A program made the position numbers and the translations under genes. Shown here in pieces: positions 25,497 through 35,300 of a stretch of DNA of 64,000 nucleotides. The notes beneath the pieces were generated by a model. That model saw only the letters and a program-made list of their open reading frames with translations, did no database searches and had not been told where the DNA came from. Position 1 is the stretch's first letter; every line of letters begins with the position of its first letter. This DNA is from Clostridia bacterium (GTDB taxonomy: Bacteria; Bacillota; Clostridia; Oscillospirales; CAG-272): the NCBI GenBank assembly GCA_017503105.1, contig JAFVTS010000028.1, positions 124,001 through 188,000 of the forward strand. The letters are read 5' to 3'.

Positions 25497-26870
25497 ATGC
25501 TCCCCGAAAAATTCAAGGAAAGAATGATGCGCCTGCTCGGCGAAGAATACGCCGATTTTGAGCGCGCTATGACAGAGGACGAGCCCGTAAGAGGCTTCAG
25601 GATAAACGGAATAAAGGTGATGGACCGTGAAGGGGTCGCATCACGCCTTTCGGCAGGAAAGATCCCTTATGAAGAGTGCGGATATATACTAAAAGAAGAT
25701 TTCCCCATCGGAAGGAGCTGCGAGCACCACGCGGGTATGGTATACGTCCAAGACCCCGGAGCTATGGCGGCGCTTGCGGCACTTGATATTCCGCGCGGGA
25801 TAAAGGCGATAGATCTGTGCGCCGCCCCCGGTGGAAAATCGTCAAAGATAGCGGAACGTATAGGCGACGGGGGTTTTCTTATTTCAAACGAATTCGTGCC
25901 GAAAAGAGCGAAGATACTCGTCGGAAATTTTGAAAGACTCGGAATAAAAAACGCGCAGGTAACGTCGCTTGACACGGCGGAATTTCCGAAGCTCTTCGAC
26001 GGGGTGTTTGACCTTGTCGTGGCGGACGTGCCTTGCTCAGGCGAGGGAATGTTCAGAAAAAATGCCGAAGCCATCGCGGAATGGAGCGAGGAAAACGTAG
26101 AGCTTTGTCAAAAAAGACAAAAGGAAATACTTGAAAACGCAGCTCCCCTCGTTAAAGAGGGCGGCGTGCTCGTTTATTCGACCTGCACCTTCTCGGTGGA
26201 GGAAAACGAGGATAACGTGACGGATTTTCTCGACCGTCATCCCGAATTTGAGCTCACACCCGTAAAGGAAGAGCTACTTCCCTACACGGCGCCCGCAATA
26301 GACAAGGACGGCAAGCATCCCGAGATAAAGGACGCGGCGAGGCGCTTTTATCCCCACATATCAAACGGAGAGGGACAGTTCGTCGCGCTTTTGAAAAGAA
26401 AGGCTACGGGCGATAAACAGCGCGGTATACTCTTTAAAGAAGAGTCAAAGCCGCTTGAGCGCCGCGAGGCAGAGATAGCGGAGCACTTTTTCGAAGAGGT
26501 CTTTATTAAACGACCGAACGGTCGGCTTGTGAAGCAAGGGGAAAACGTCGTTTTAATTTCACACGGGTGCCCCGTTTTACCAAGATCGGTATTTTCCGCG
26601 GGTGTACTCGTCGGCGAGATACGCGGCAAGCTGCTCTTCCCCGCCCATCAGCTTTTCTCAGCACTCGGGTGTGAATTTAAAAACAAAATAGAGCTTGCCG
26701 TCGGAGATGAAAGACTTGAAAAATATCTTCTCGGCGAGGAAATAGACATCGAGCCCACCGTCAAGGGCTGGTGCGCAGTCCTTACGGACGGCGCGCCGCT
26801 CGGAGGAGGCAAGGCATCGTACGGGAAGCTCAAAAACCACTATCCAAAGGGGCTCAGAAATACGCGATAA
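25497..26870 (+). CDS. RsmF/NOL1-NOP2-Sun family rRNA (cytosine-C5)-methyltransferase
   Basis: A 457-residue RNA m5C methyltransferase, presumably acting on 16S rRNA. Rossmann motifs are IDLCAAPGGKSSK (106-117), LISNEFVPKRA, VVADVPCSGEGMF (catalytic region Cys 180) and VYSTCTFSVEEN (nucleophile Cys 230). The C-terminal part (about 300-457) carries the extra domains typical of RsmF/YebU (PRSVFSAGVLVGEI, GWCAVLTDGAPLGGGKAS). The target base is not decidable from the sequence. Confidence 0.9.
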   Translation: MLPEKFKERMMRLLGEEYADFERAMTEDEPVRGFRINGIKVMDREGVASRLSAGKIPYEECGYILKEDFPIGRSCEHHAGMVYVQDPGAMAALAALDIPRGIKAIDLCAAPGGKSSKIAERIGDGGFLISNEFVPKRAKILVGNFERLGIKNAQVTSLDTAEFPKLFDGVFDLVVADVPCSGEGMFRKNAEAIAEWSEENVELCQKRQKEILENAAPLVKEGGVLVYSTCTFSVEENEDNVTDFLDRHPEFELTPVKEELLPYTAPAIDKDGKHPEIKDAARRFYPHISNGEGQFVALLKRKATGDKQRGILFKEESKPLERREAEIAEHFFEEVFIKRPNGRLVKQGENVVLISHGCPVLPRSVFSAGVLVGEIRGKLLFPAHQLFSALGCEFKNKIELAVGDERLEKYLLGEEIDIEPTVKGWCAVLTDGAPLGGGKASYGKLKNHYPKGLRNTR

Positions 26871-26946
26871 TCCTACACGGGTATGGGTTTAATACGGTAA
26901 TGTAAATCAAAGTTTACAATAATATAAAATTTCAAGGAGAACGAAA

Positions 26947-27690
26947 ATGAAAAAGATCTTAGCAAACGTAAACGGCACTCCCGTAACGGAAGCTGACGTT
27001 GACGAGTTCCTTTTGGGACTTGGACAAAGAGGGGCGGCTTACAACAACCCCGAGGGAAGAAAGGCGATACTCAACCAGATAATCGGCGATAGGCTTATGC
27101 TCATCGACGCCAAGAGAAACCTGCTTGAGGCGGACCCCGCGTTCAAGGCGGAGCTCGCAAAGATGAAGGACAGACTTCTCACGAGCTTTGCCGTTGAAAA
27201 GGTGGTGTCGGCGGTAAGCGTTTCCGACAAGGAAGCCGAGGAATACTACGAAGCTAACAAGGACAAGTTTATGACGGGCGAGAGCGTGAACGCATCTCAC
27301 ATCCTCGTCGACACGGAGGAAAAGGCGCTTGAGATACTCGCCGAGATCAACGCGGGTAAGAGCTTCGAGGATGCGGCAAAGGAATATTCCTCCTGCCCCT
27401 CGGGTAAAGAGGGCGGAAACCTCGGCGACTTCGGCAGAGGACAGATGGTGCCCGAGTTTGACACGGCTGTATTTGAAATGAACGTCGGCGACGTAACGGC
27501 GACCCCCGTTAAGACGCAGTTTGGTTTCCACCTCATAAAGCTCAACGCGAAAAACGAGCCCTCCGTCGCTCCCTTCGCACAAATCGCGTCCGAGATAAAG
27601 GAAGGCTTGCTCGGCGAAAAGCGCAGAAAGGCGTACGAGAGCAAGATAAATCAGCTCAAGATACTCTACCCCGTAGATATGATGCTTTGA
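26947..27690 (+). CDS. Cytosolic PpiC-type (parvulin) peptidyl-prolyl isomerase
   Basis: A 247-residue protein with an N-terminal SurA-like helical region (about 1-110) and a parvulin domain (about 115-205): VNASHILVDTEEKA, SFEDAAKEYSSCPSG, GGNLGDFGRGQMVPEF and TQFGFHLIKL. It has no signal peptide or lipobox, unlike PrsA, so it is expected in the cytoplasm. AAGGAGAACGAAA precedes the ATG. An inverted repeat TGTAAA-N6-TTTACA at 26901-26918 lies in its leader. YlmH follows three bases after the stop. Confidence 0.9.
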   Translation: MKKILANVNGTPVTEADVDEFLLGLGQRGAAYNNPEGRKAILNQIIGDRLMLIDAKRNLLEADPAFKAELAKMKDRLLTSFAVEKVVSAVSVSDKEAEEYYEANKDKFMTGESVNASHILVDTEEKALEILAEINAGKSFEDAAKEYSSCPSGKEGGNLGDFGRGQMVPEFDTAVFEMNVGDVTATPVKTQFGFHLIKLNAKNEPSVAPFAQIASEIKEGLLGEKRRKAYESKINQLKILYPVDMML

Positions 27691-27693
27691 TAA

Positions 27694-28452
27694 ATGACCG
27701 ACGATCGCGAATTTACGAAAAAACGCCTGTCGGAGCTTGCTAAAAAATCCTATAACTCGGGGATATTCACCTTTACCGACTTTTTGGGGCTTGACGACAG
27801 AAGTGCCTTCGCCGAGATAAAGAATACGCTTCACGGCGTGAAGTACACGGTATTCGGCGGAGCTCCCGACACCGAGCGGGTAATGATACGCTTCGGCGAC
27901 GAGGAGGAGCTCGGATACAGCGTTGATTTTCCGATAGTGACGCTAAAAGCAGAGCCGAAGGCGAAAAAGTGGGCGGACAAGCTCTCGCACAGAGATCTGC
28001 TCGGAGCTCTTATGAGCCTCGGTATCGAGCGCTCGCTCATCGGCGATATCGTTATAAGGGACGAAGGCGCTTATATTTTTACGGAAGAGCGCATTGCCGC
28101 ATTTATAACGGAAAATCTCACTAAGGCAAAGCACACAGACCTAAAGGTCTCCGTTATAGAAGAGCTGCCCGAGGGCGAGCTTTTCAAGACCGAAATAAGG
28201 ACGGTACAGTGCCAGTCTCCGAGAGTTGACGCCACCGTCGCGAAGGTGTTTTGTATGTCGCGCGAGGAATCGCTCGGCTACTTTTCACGCGGGCTCGTCT
28301 TTGTTGACGGAAGACTTTGCGAAAACAACTCCAAGGAATTGAAAGAGGGCGAGTGCGTCAGCGTCAGAACGAAGGGGCGCTTTATTTACCGAGGTACGGC
28401 GAGTCTTTCGAAAAAGGGAAAGCTTAATATGCAAATAGAGCTTTTCATCTGA
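27694..28452 (+). CDS. YlmH-family S4-domain RNA-binding protein
   Basis: A 252-residue protein with the YlmH N-terminal RRM-like part (FTFTDFLGLDDRS; the GVKYTVFGGAPDTERVMIRF stretch) and a C-terminal S4 RNA-binding domain (about 180-240: RVDATVAKVFCMSRE, LVFVDGRLCENNSKELKEG). The family is connected with ribosome-associated rescue and with cell division in Firmicutes. It is normally beside sepF-ylmG, but here it sits with the parvulin gene about 18 kb away from that cluster. It begins three bases after the parvulin stop. Confidence 0.88.
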   Translation: MTDDREFTKKRLSELAKKSYNSGIFTFTDFLGLDDRSAFAEIKNTLHGVKYTVFGGAPDTERVMIRFGDEEELGYSVDFPIVTLKAEPKAKKWADKLSHRDLLGALMSLGIERSLIGDIVIRDEGAYIFTEERIAAFITENLTKAKHTDLKVSVIEELPEGELFKTEIRTVQCQSPRVDATVAKVFCMSREESLGYFSRGLVFVDGRLCENNSKELKEGECVSVRTKGRFIYRGTASLSKKGKLNMQIELFI

Positions 28453-28463
28453 TTTCAAAAATC

Positions 28464-28507
28464 AAGAGCCGCAGATCCAAAAAAACGGATTTGCGGCTCT
28501 TTTTTTG
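28464..28507. terminator. Bidirectional terminator between ylmH and the acylation operon
   Basis: AAGAGCCGCAGATCC pairs with GGATTTGCGGCTCTT through a short A-rich loop and is followed by TTTTTTT; the left flank is A-rich. It serves both convergent transcripts. Confidence 0.93.
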
Positions 28508-28533
28508 CTGTTTTTCTTTATTTTATTATGATT

Positions 28534-29109
28534 TTACGGGTCTTGTACGCTGAGATGAGATGACATTTCCGCGAATTTCGAAACGTACTTCTCTATCTTA
28601 GACTCACTGCCCTCGCAAATATAACGGGCGACGAATATTCCGCGCTTCGACAGAAGGATTGTTATATAGCTGTAATAGGCCTCAGTCCCCGCCTCGTCGG
28701 ACACCCAGGTGTCAAACTGTGCGGTCTTCTTCTCCTCGTTATAGGTTATGGTGCTGCTAAGACCCATTTCATCGATTATAGCTTCTGTACAGGTCTTTAT
28801 GCTCTCACCGTACCTGAATTCCGTTTCATCCTCGTGCTTATACACGCTGTACGGGATCAGATCTACAACGAAGCCGATGTCGTCCGAGCTGTACTCGAAG
28901 AGCTTATAAATATTCTCCTCCGCGTTCGTATACGTCTTATACGTTCTTTCAAAATCGTCGGGAATGACGAAATTGAGTCCGCCCTCGGTCTTATTCACAA
29001 GCACTTCTTCGCCGCATCCCGCAAACGACGTCAAGACGAGCGAGAGGAGCAAAATCAGTCCCAAAACCAACACAGTCGGTCTTTTCAAATCTACTTTTTT
29101 ATTTTTCAT
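28534..29109 (-). CDS. Small lipoprotein of the acylation operon
   Basis: A 191-residue lipoprotein with a long signal peptide and lipobox SFAGC (Cys 32). The mature part is an alpha/beta domain (GGLNFVIPDDFERTYKTY, DIGFVVDLIPYSV, YITILLSKRGIFVARYICEG). I do not recognise a family. The layout (signal, lipobox, a beta-rich domain ending in a FAEMSSHL-like helix) resembles the other small lipoprotein at 37189-37674, which suggests paralogy. It is the last gene of the five-gene MBG/MBOAT operon, 12 bases after the SGNH gene, and may assist acyl transfer at the surface. Confidence 0.75.
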   Translation of the reverse strand: MKNKKVDLKRPTVLVLGLILLLSLVLTSFAGCGEEVLVNKTEGGLNFVIPDDFERTYKTYTNAEENIYKLFEYSSDDIGFVVDLIPYSVYKHEDETEFRYGESIKTCTEAIIDEMGLSSTITYNEEKKTAQFDTWVSDEAGTEAYYSYITILLSKRGIFVARYICEGSESKIEKYVSKFAEMSSHLSVQDP

Positions 29110-29121
29110 AATAACTCCGTT

Positions 29122-30591
29122 TTATAGGTCTTCAATTATAAGATTCGGGAACGAATCTGCAACGGGGCTCCAATTATAATGCGTAATATAATCCGAGCCG
29201 CTCGGAACGTGAACGGAAAGCCCTGCGGGAGCCTCGGAGAACGACGGCGGTGCAACTGCCCCCGGATCATCCTCGTAAATACAGATCTCCGAAAGATTTG
29301 AAGCTCCTTTGAAGCTGCCCGTCATTGACGACAAATTCGTGCCGTCGGGAATAATAAGCTTCTCGCAAGCGCTGTCGGCAAAAATACTGACGTCGATCTC
29401 CGTTACCGCCTTTCCGAGATGACCGAGAGGAACGATAAGGGCCTTTTGCGTGCGTCCGAGGTCGGAGATGCCGATAATTTTATAAGTACCGGTTTTCGTT
29501 TGCTCGAAAACAAAGAAGTCGGCGTTATTATCCGTACCGTCAAAATCGGTCGAATATTTATGCTCGGGAGCTTCAGTAGGAACGTTCTCATCCGCATCTA
29601 TGGATGCAACGTTCATATTTTCGTATTTGCGAGCAAGATCTTTTATCAGCTTCACGGTTCTGACCTTAACGCCCGCATCGTTCAAGTGGAAGTTCGTATC
29701 GTAAAACCAGCCTGATTCCATTTTATAATCCGCAAGATTGCTTATGACCTCGCACTTAAGATTTTGCCTAAAGAAGTTTTCGAAAGCGGTCATTTTTTCA
29801 GATGAAGGATCCGAAACAGCAAGATCATTCACGGGACACCAAGTAAAATAGACCTCAGCCTCTTTTTCCTTGCAGTCGAGAATATAGTCGTTCAGATATT
29901 CAAGAAATTCAGGCTCTACTATAGCGGGGTCGAAATTAACCTCGTAATTTTCACCCGCAAGATAATGTCCTTTGAGTATATTGTTCTCTCGCGGGAACTT
30001 CTCGGGATCTATATCACCGTATTCATTGAAATTGTTTGCGTTATAAACGTCGGTGGGGTTCGGCTTATTTCCGTTTACCGTATAACCGAGCTTTGCCGAC
30101 GCTAAGTTCCAAAAGCCCTCGATAGAGAAGAGCCACTCGTCAACGGAGCGATCAAGCTCGCCGAGCATAGACATATCGTCGTCAAACGCCTTTAAGGTGT
30201 TATCCCAGCTGAAGTACATAGAAAGAGTTTGTGCGTCAAGCTCGGGGGCAAGTATTACTATATCACCCGCCTTTATGTGATCACGCGAAAGCTCAAGCAT
30301 AAGCTTCGTACCGAGGTCGGCGTAAAGGCCGAAGTTGACAACGGGCATTCCCGTATATTTTTCAAGAAGCTCGCTGTCAAGACCGAAGGCAACGGACGAA
30401 CCGCCGACAACGACTACTTTACTTTCTTCGATTGAACAAAGGCGCTGATACTTTGCGTCAAGCGCACCGTAGAAGGTATTGGAATACTGACTCGGCGCAA
30501 GGAATGACACACCGAGCATAAATCCGACGGGTGCAAGCACCACGGCGAGCGACAGAATAACGGCGGCTGTTATTTTTAATATCTTTTTCAT
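29122..30591 (-). CDS. Membrane-anchored SGNH-like acyltransferase domain protein with LRR tail
   Basis: A 489-residue protein with an N-terminal membrane anchor (5-31) followed by an extracellular SGNH-like domain: VVVGGSSVAFGLD (nucleophile Ser near 65) and YDTNFHLNDAG (Asp/His near 296-302). This resembles the DltD/AlgJ/AlgX-type partners of MBOAT enzymes. The C-terminal 90 residues hold a fragment of BspA-type leucine-rich repeat (CEKLIIPDGTNLSSMTGSFK, NLSEICIY). It is 10 bases downstream of the MBOAT gene. The likely role is to transfer an acyl group from the membrane enzyme onto a surface glycan; the glycan is unknown. Confidence 0.82.
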   Translation of the reverse strand: MKKILKITAAVILSLAVVLAPVGFMLGVSFLAPSQYSNTFYGALDAKYQRLCSIEESKVVVVGGSSVAFGLDSELLEKYTGMPVVNFGLYADLGTKLMLELSRDHIKAGDIVILAPELDAQTLSMYFSWDNTLKAFDDDMSMLGELDRSVDEWLFSIEGFWNLASAKLGYTVNGNKPNPTDVYNANNFNEYGDIDPEKFPRENNILKGHYLAGENYEVNFDPAIVEPEFLEYLNDYILDCKEKEAEVYFTWCPVNDLAVSDPSSEKMTAFENFFRQNLKCEVISNLADYKMESGWFYDTNFHLNDAGVKVRTVKLIKDLARKYENMNVASIDADENVPTEAPEHKYSTDFDGTDNNADFFVFEQTKTGTYKIIGISDLGRTQKALIVPLGHLGKAVTEIDVSIFADSACEKLIIPDGTNLSSMTGSFKGASNLSEICIYEDDPGAVAPPSFSEAPAGLSVHVPSGSDYITHYNWSPVADSFPNLIIEDL

Positions 30592-30601
30592 AATAGCCTC
30601 C

Positions 30602-32062
30602 TCAGAATTGGAAGTAAATGAACGTGCCCGACATACTCTTTGAAAGAAGTATTGCCCAAACGAACATTACTATCCAAATGAAATAGACGAACGAGCCGCC
30701 GCGCGTTAAGACGGCAGAGCCGTCGGGCGAGTCGTCATAGTGGAGAAGCTTGTCGACCATAAAGAGCGTCAGTATAAGAAGAACGCTCATAATTATGCTC
30801 GTCAGAGTAAGTCCCATAGCAGAAAGCGTTTCCGTAAATCCTACGCCCCAACCCGTCGAGAAGAGCTTCTTCAAAAGAACCGCGGCGTCGGACATACTGT
30901 TTGCTCTGAAGAAGAGCCACGCAAAGGAAACGAGAAGCACGGTCATAAATCTGCGGAGCAAAACTATGCCGACAGATTTTTCGCTGAAGCCCATTTTGCC
31001 AAGCAGGGCGTTCCTTTTCTTCCACGTAAGGGTGCCGATAACCTGGAACACACCGTGAAGAGCACCCCAGATAACGAAGGTCCACGCCGCTCCGTGCCAA
31101 AGACCCGAAACGAGAAATACGACCATCACGTTGAAGATCTGACGCGCCTTACCGCGTCTGTTGCCTCCGAGGGGTATGTAGAGATAGTCCTTAAACCAGG
31201 ACGAAAGAGATATGTGCCACCTTGACCAGAATTCCTTTACCGACGTTGCGGTATAGGGGTGGTCGAAGTTCTTCATAAGTTTTATACCCATAATGCGCGC
31301 GCAGCCTATCGCAATGTCGGTATAGCCCGAGAAATCGCAATATATCTGAACGGCGAAGAGCAGCGTCGCTATTATTATACCGAGCGCTGACGCCTCGTCG
31401 GCGTTGTTATATACCGAGTTTACGAAAACGGCGATATAGTCGGCGACGCAAACCTTTTTGAAGAAGCCGACGAGCATATGCTTGCCGCCCTTGACGAAAT
31501 TGTCATAGTCGAATTTGTGAGCTTCTTTAAGCTGCGGCATAAGATTGTTGGGTCTTTCGATAGGACCTGCAACAAGCTGCGGGAAGAAGGAGACGAAGAG
31601 CGCGTAGAAGAAGAAATTACGCTCACACTTAACGTCACCGCGATAGACGTCTATCACGTACGAAAGCGTCTGGAAGGTGTAGAAGGAAATTCCGACGGGG
31701 AGAATAAGATCAAGCTCCACCGATGACGGCGTGCCGCCGAAATATTCGATAAGCCCCGTAACGCTGCCCGAGAGGAAGTTAAAGTACTTATAGAAGAACA
31801 AAACTCCGAAGCACACGACGAGCGTCAGCGTCAGGCATAAGCGTCTTATCAGCTTATTATCATTTTCTTCTATTATTATCGAAGCTATCCACGAAATAAG
31901 CGTCGTTCCCACAATAAGGAAGACGAGCTCCGCCTGATAGCACATATAGAAGAAGTAGCTGGCGATAAGGAGCATTATCCACTTCGTCTTTTTGGGAAGG
32001 ACGAAATAAAGAAGAGCGACGGCGGGATAGAAGAGCAAAAATTCCCAAGAATTAAACGTCAC
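30602..32062 (-). CDS. MBOAT-family membrane O-acyltransferase (AlgI/DltB-like)
   Basis: A 486-residue multi-pass protein, the acyl-exporting enzyme of surface O-acylation systems. It begins MTFNSWEFLLFYPAVALLYF, has LVAGPIERP, YCDFSGYTDIAIGCARIMG, the FWSRWHISLSSWFKDYLYIP block and the catalytic-His motif SGLWHGAAWTFVIWGALHG (His near 320). These are strong AlgI family marks. It overlaps the small membrane gene upstream by four bases and the SGNH gene follows after 10 bases, making an export/transfer pair. Confidence 0.95.
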   Translation of the reverse strand: MTFNSWEFLLFYPAVALLYFVLPKKTKWIMLLIASYFFYMCYQAELVFLIVGTTLISWIASIIIEENDNKLIRRLCLTLTLVVCFGVLFFYKYFNFLSGSVTGLIEYFGGTPSSVELDLILPVGISFYTFQTLSYVIDVYRGDVKCERNFFFYALFVSFFPQLVAGPIERPNNLMPQLKEAHKFDYDNFVKGGKHMLVGFFKKVCVADYIAVFVNSVYNNADEASALGIIIATLLFAVQIYCDFSGYTDIAIGCARIMGIKLMKNFDHPYTATSVKEFWSRWHISLSSWFKDYLYIPLGGNRRGKARQIFNVMVVFLVSGLWHGAAWTFVIWGALHGVFQVIGTLTWKKRNALLGKMGFSEKSVGIVLLRRFMTVLLVSFAWLFFRANSMSDAAVLLKKLFSTGWGVGFTETLSAMGLTLTSIIMSVLLILTLFMVDKLLHYDDSPDGSAVLTRGGSFVYFIWIVMFVWAILLSKSMSGTFIYFQF

Positions 32063-32373
32063 GCTTCATCCCCTCCTTCCTTCTTCCTGTGCTCGTTAAG
32101 CGTATGTATCACGAAATATATAAGCGTATGGAAAAAGACGCTTATAAGAATTACGAGCACAGCCTCATCAAGTCTTACACCTCTGTACATCATAAATCCG
32201 ATAAGGAAAAGATGGAGAAGAATATTAAGGACGGTAAGACCCGTGTTTAAAATTTTAGAAAGCTCAACTTTTTTTACGAAAAATCCGCACGCGGCGGCGC
32301 CCGAGTGAAGCACGAGCGCCGATGCGAGGATAAGGACTATAAAGACGTCCTTATAAAAAGTCAGATCAAGCAA
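32059..32373 (-). CDS. Small three-helix membrane protein of the acylation operon
   Basis: A 104-residue protein with three predicted membrane helices (about 8-32, 42-64 and 70-92) and a charged C-terminus (EHRKKEGGDEA). I recognise no family. It lies 15 bases after the giant MBG lipoprotein gene and overlaps the MBOAT start by four bases, so it is almost surely made with the MBOAT enzyme. DltX-like small partners of MBOAT proteins are a functional analogy only. Confidence 0.8.
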   Translation of the reverse strand: MLDLTFYKDVFIVLILASALVLHSGAAACGFFVKKVELSKILNTGLTVLNILLHLFLIGFMMYRGVRLDEAVLVILISVFFHTLIYFVIHTLNEHRKKEGGDEA

Positions 32374-32388
32374 TTTTGTTTACCTCTT

Positions 32389-35300
32389 TTACTGAAGATA
32401 TTCGACCTTCGTTACGGGCGTGCCGTCCGAGCTTGCCTCGAAAAGACAACCCTTGAAGTTCGTGCCGACCGCGTCTATCGCCTTTACGTCTTTTATTCCG
32501 AGAAGCTCGCAAAGATCAAGATACATCTGATAGGTTCTGTACGTTCTTCCGTAATCGTTTACGTGGTACGCGCAATCGTAGAAATACGTATGAGCGAAGA
32601 CGTAATCCGCGGACGTGCCGAGGAGAGCGTCGAAATCGTAATAATCAAGAATGAGCTTATCGTAAGCTAAGAGCCATTCCTTATTCTGTGCCTCGGGCAC
32701 GACGTCGTCGGCATCCACGGGAGCGAAGCCGAAGGTCACGGTAGCGCCCGTTTGTTTAATAAGAGCGATCGCGCGGTTGATCTCGTAATCGTATATAGTG
32801 ATATCCGTCCAGGTATCACTCGTTAAGTAATCCTTGTTTGCGGTCTGATACTCGACGTCACTCCAAAGAAGATCGTTCTTATAATACTCGTTAAGGGTGA
32901 TGAAGTACGAATCAATGTACTTTATCTTTTCATCCTCACGGTAATATCCGCGGTCCGCTTTCTGATAATCGCCGTACTTGTCGATCTGCGACCCCGTTCT
33001 CGTAGACGCCACGACTATATCCTCGTACGCACAAGGATTTTTGGTGTATCTTCTCTCCTTGTTGTAAGCGGCGAGTGCCGAGAAGGCTGACGGATAGTGC
33101 GAGATATCAATATAGCGGAAGAGGTTATACATTCCCTCCGTGTCATAGAAGGAACGGTACCACATTACGTTATTTCCGAACATATTGACGTGGTTTTCGG
33201 GAGCGTATACGACTATATCCCCCTCGTGAGTGTAGTGCTGAAGCGCCTCGAAGAATATCATACCCGTGCCCGTTCTCGTAGTACCCATATTTATTACGGT
33301 GTAATCACCGTCGAGAAGTGCCTCAAGATAGGGCGTGCCAAGACCCTGATAGGTCGACGAGCCCGAAACGACTATAACGCGGTTTTCATCCTGACTTGCA
33401 AGAAGGCGCGAAAGCTTTACCGCAAAGGCACCGTCGTTTTTCGTAAATCTCGGAGCCATCGTCGCGTTGAGATAGAAATTCTTTAAATTCCTGTAACTGC
33501 CGATATCAAGCGCCGCGTCGTTCATATAGAAGATGGAGTCGTTCATATAAACGGTGGCAAGCTGCTGACAGTTCTTGAAAGCGCCGTCCTCGACGCGGAG
33601 AATGTACTTATTGAAAACGAGAACCTTAACGCCCTTGTCAACGAACGCGCCCGTGTCTATGGTAGTAACGTACTTTCCGTCTATCATCTCGGGAATCACT
33701 ACCCACTCGGCGTCACCGTTATACTTCGTTATCTTAACTCCGTCGATCTTCCAGTTAGGTGCCTTCGTTGCGTCTATTCCCGATGCGTAGCCCCACTTTA
33801 CGTCGGTGTATTCAAAGTCATCTGCTGGGGTCGCCTCAGCCCAGATACAGTAAAGAGTCTGATACGGAGTGGAGCCCGTGTAGAATTTAGAGCCAAGGCT
33901 GTACGCCTCGCCGTTGCCGTCGGCACTCGTATTGTATTCTATAAGCACGTAACCGTCGCGCACGAACGTTCCGTCGTCCCAGAACGCGGACACGGACTCG
34001 GCATAGTTCATATAAGCATCGGTGTGCGTGACCGTTACTATCTCACCGTCATACACCGCGGTATAATACGAGTTGCCCTTCATATTGATGGAATCCGTGT
34101 TTACCGTGCCGCCGTTGGGGTCGTAATAGACGATGGCAAGACTCTTGTAATTTGAATAAATGGTTATCATTCCGTTATTCTCTCCGATAACAGAGGGAAT
34201 GACGCTTAATACGTAATATTTATCGCGGGAAAGAAGCGTGCCGCCGTTTTCAAGCGTGTCGCCGATGGACCAGCCTATGAAATTATGCGAAGAGTCAGCC
34301 GCGTTAAGCTCGATCTTGGAGCCAAGGTTTACCTTAGCGCCCGATTTTACGCTCGCGCTGTCACCCTCGGAAAGCTTAAGCTGGACGCGTACCGTATCGT
34401 TCGGGTCATACTCAAGCTCACGGACGTTAAAGCTTACCGTGATACTTTCTTCGACGTTCTCAAGAGAAAGCTTGCCCGTAGCTATGTCATAAGCGCCGAC
34501 GGACACGCTGACGAACTCATAAGTAGACCTGAGCTTTACGGTGAATTCAACGTCGGAGCCGCGCGGAATGCTTACAACGTCGTCACCGACGACCGACGCA
34601 CCGCGAGTATCGTTTATCACGACCGTAACTACGCAACCGTCAATAGTGAGCTTCGCCGTCATATCGGGTATGGGCTCGTAGTTTTTACCGTCACCCGTAA
34701 AGCTTGCCACAACGTTGTGGGTTCCTATCGCGCTGACACCGCCTCCGACATAAGTTACGCTTACACCGTAGGGAAGCGTTCCCTGAACGGTGACGGAATG
34801 CTCGTTGCCGTCATAGCTTACCGTCTTGTCGGTGAAGCTGACGCCTGACATATCGTAAACGGCGCGCCTGATGGTAATGACGGCTTTAAGATCGGGAAGG
34901 TTTTCGTAATTTCCCGTCGTGGTAAACCTCGCCGTTACCTCGTATTCACCCGCATCCGTCACGCCGTTGCCGAAATATTCGACCGTGACGTCAGACGGAA
35001 GCGTGCCCGTGATCTCAATGGATTTGGGTGTTCCGTCATAAACGAACTCGGCGCTGTTAAAGCTGACCGAAATATCGGAACGCTTGACCGTAAGAATTGC
35101 CGTCATATTGGGGATGGGCTCGTAGTTCTTTGCGTCGCCCGTGAAGTACGCGGTGACGGTGTGCGCGCCCGCTTCGGCCTTTCCGTTGCCTTCGTATCTT
35201 ACGCTGACACCCGTGGGAAGCGCGCCCGTTATCTCAATATAATGAGCCTCTCCGTTATACGTTACGGTCTTATCCGAGAAGGTAACGCCCGACATATCGT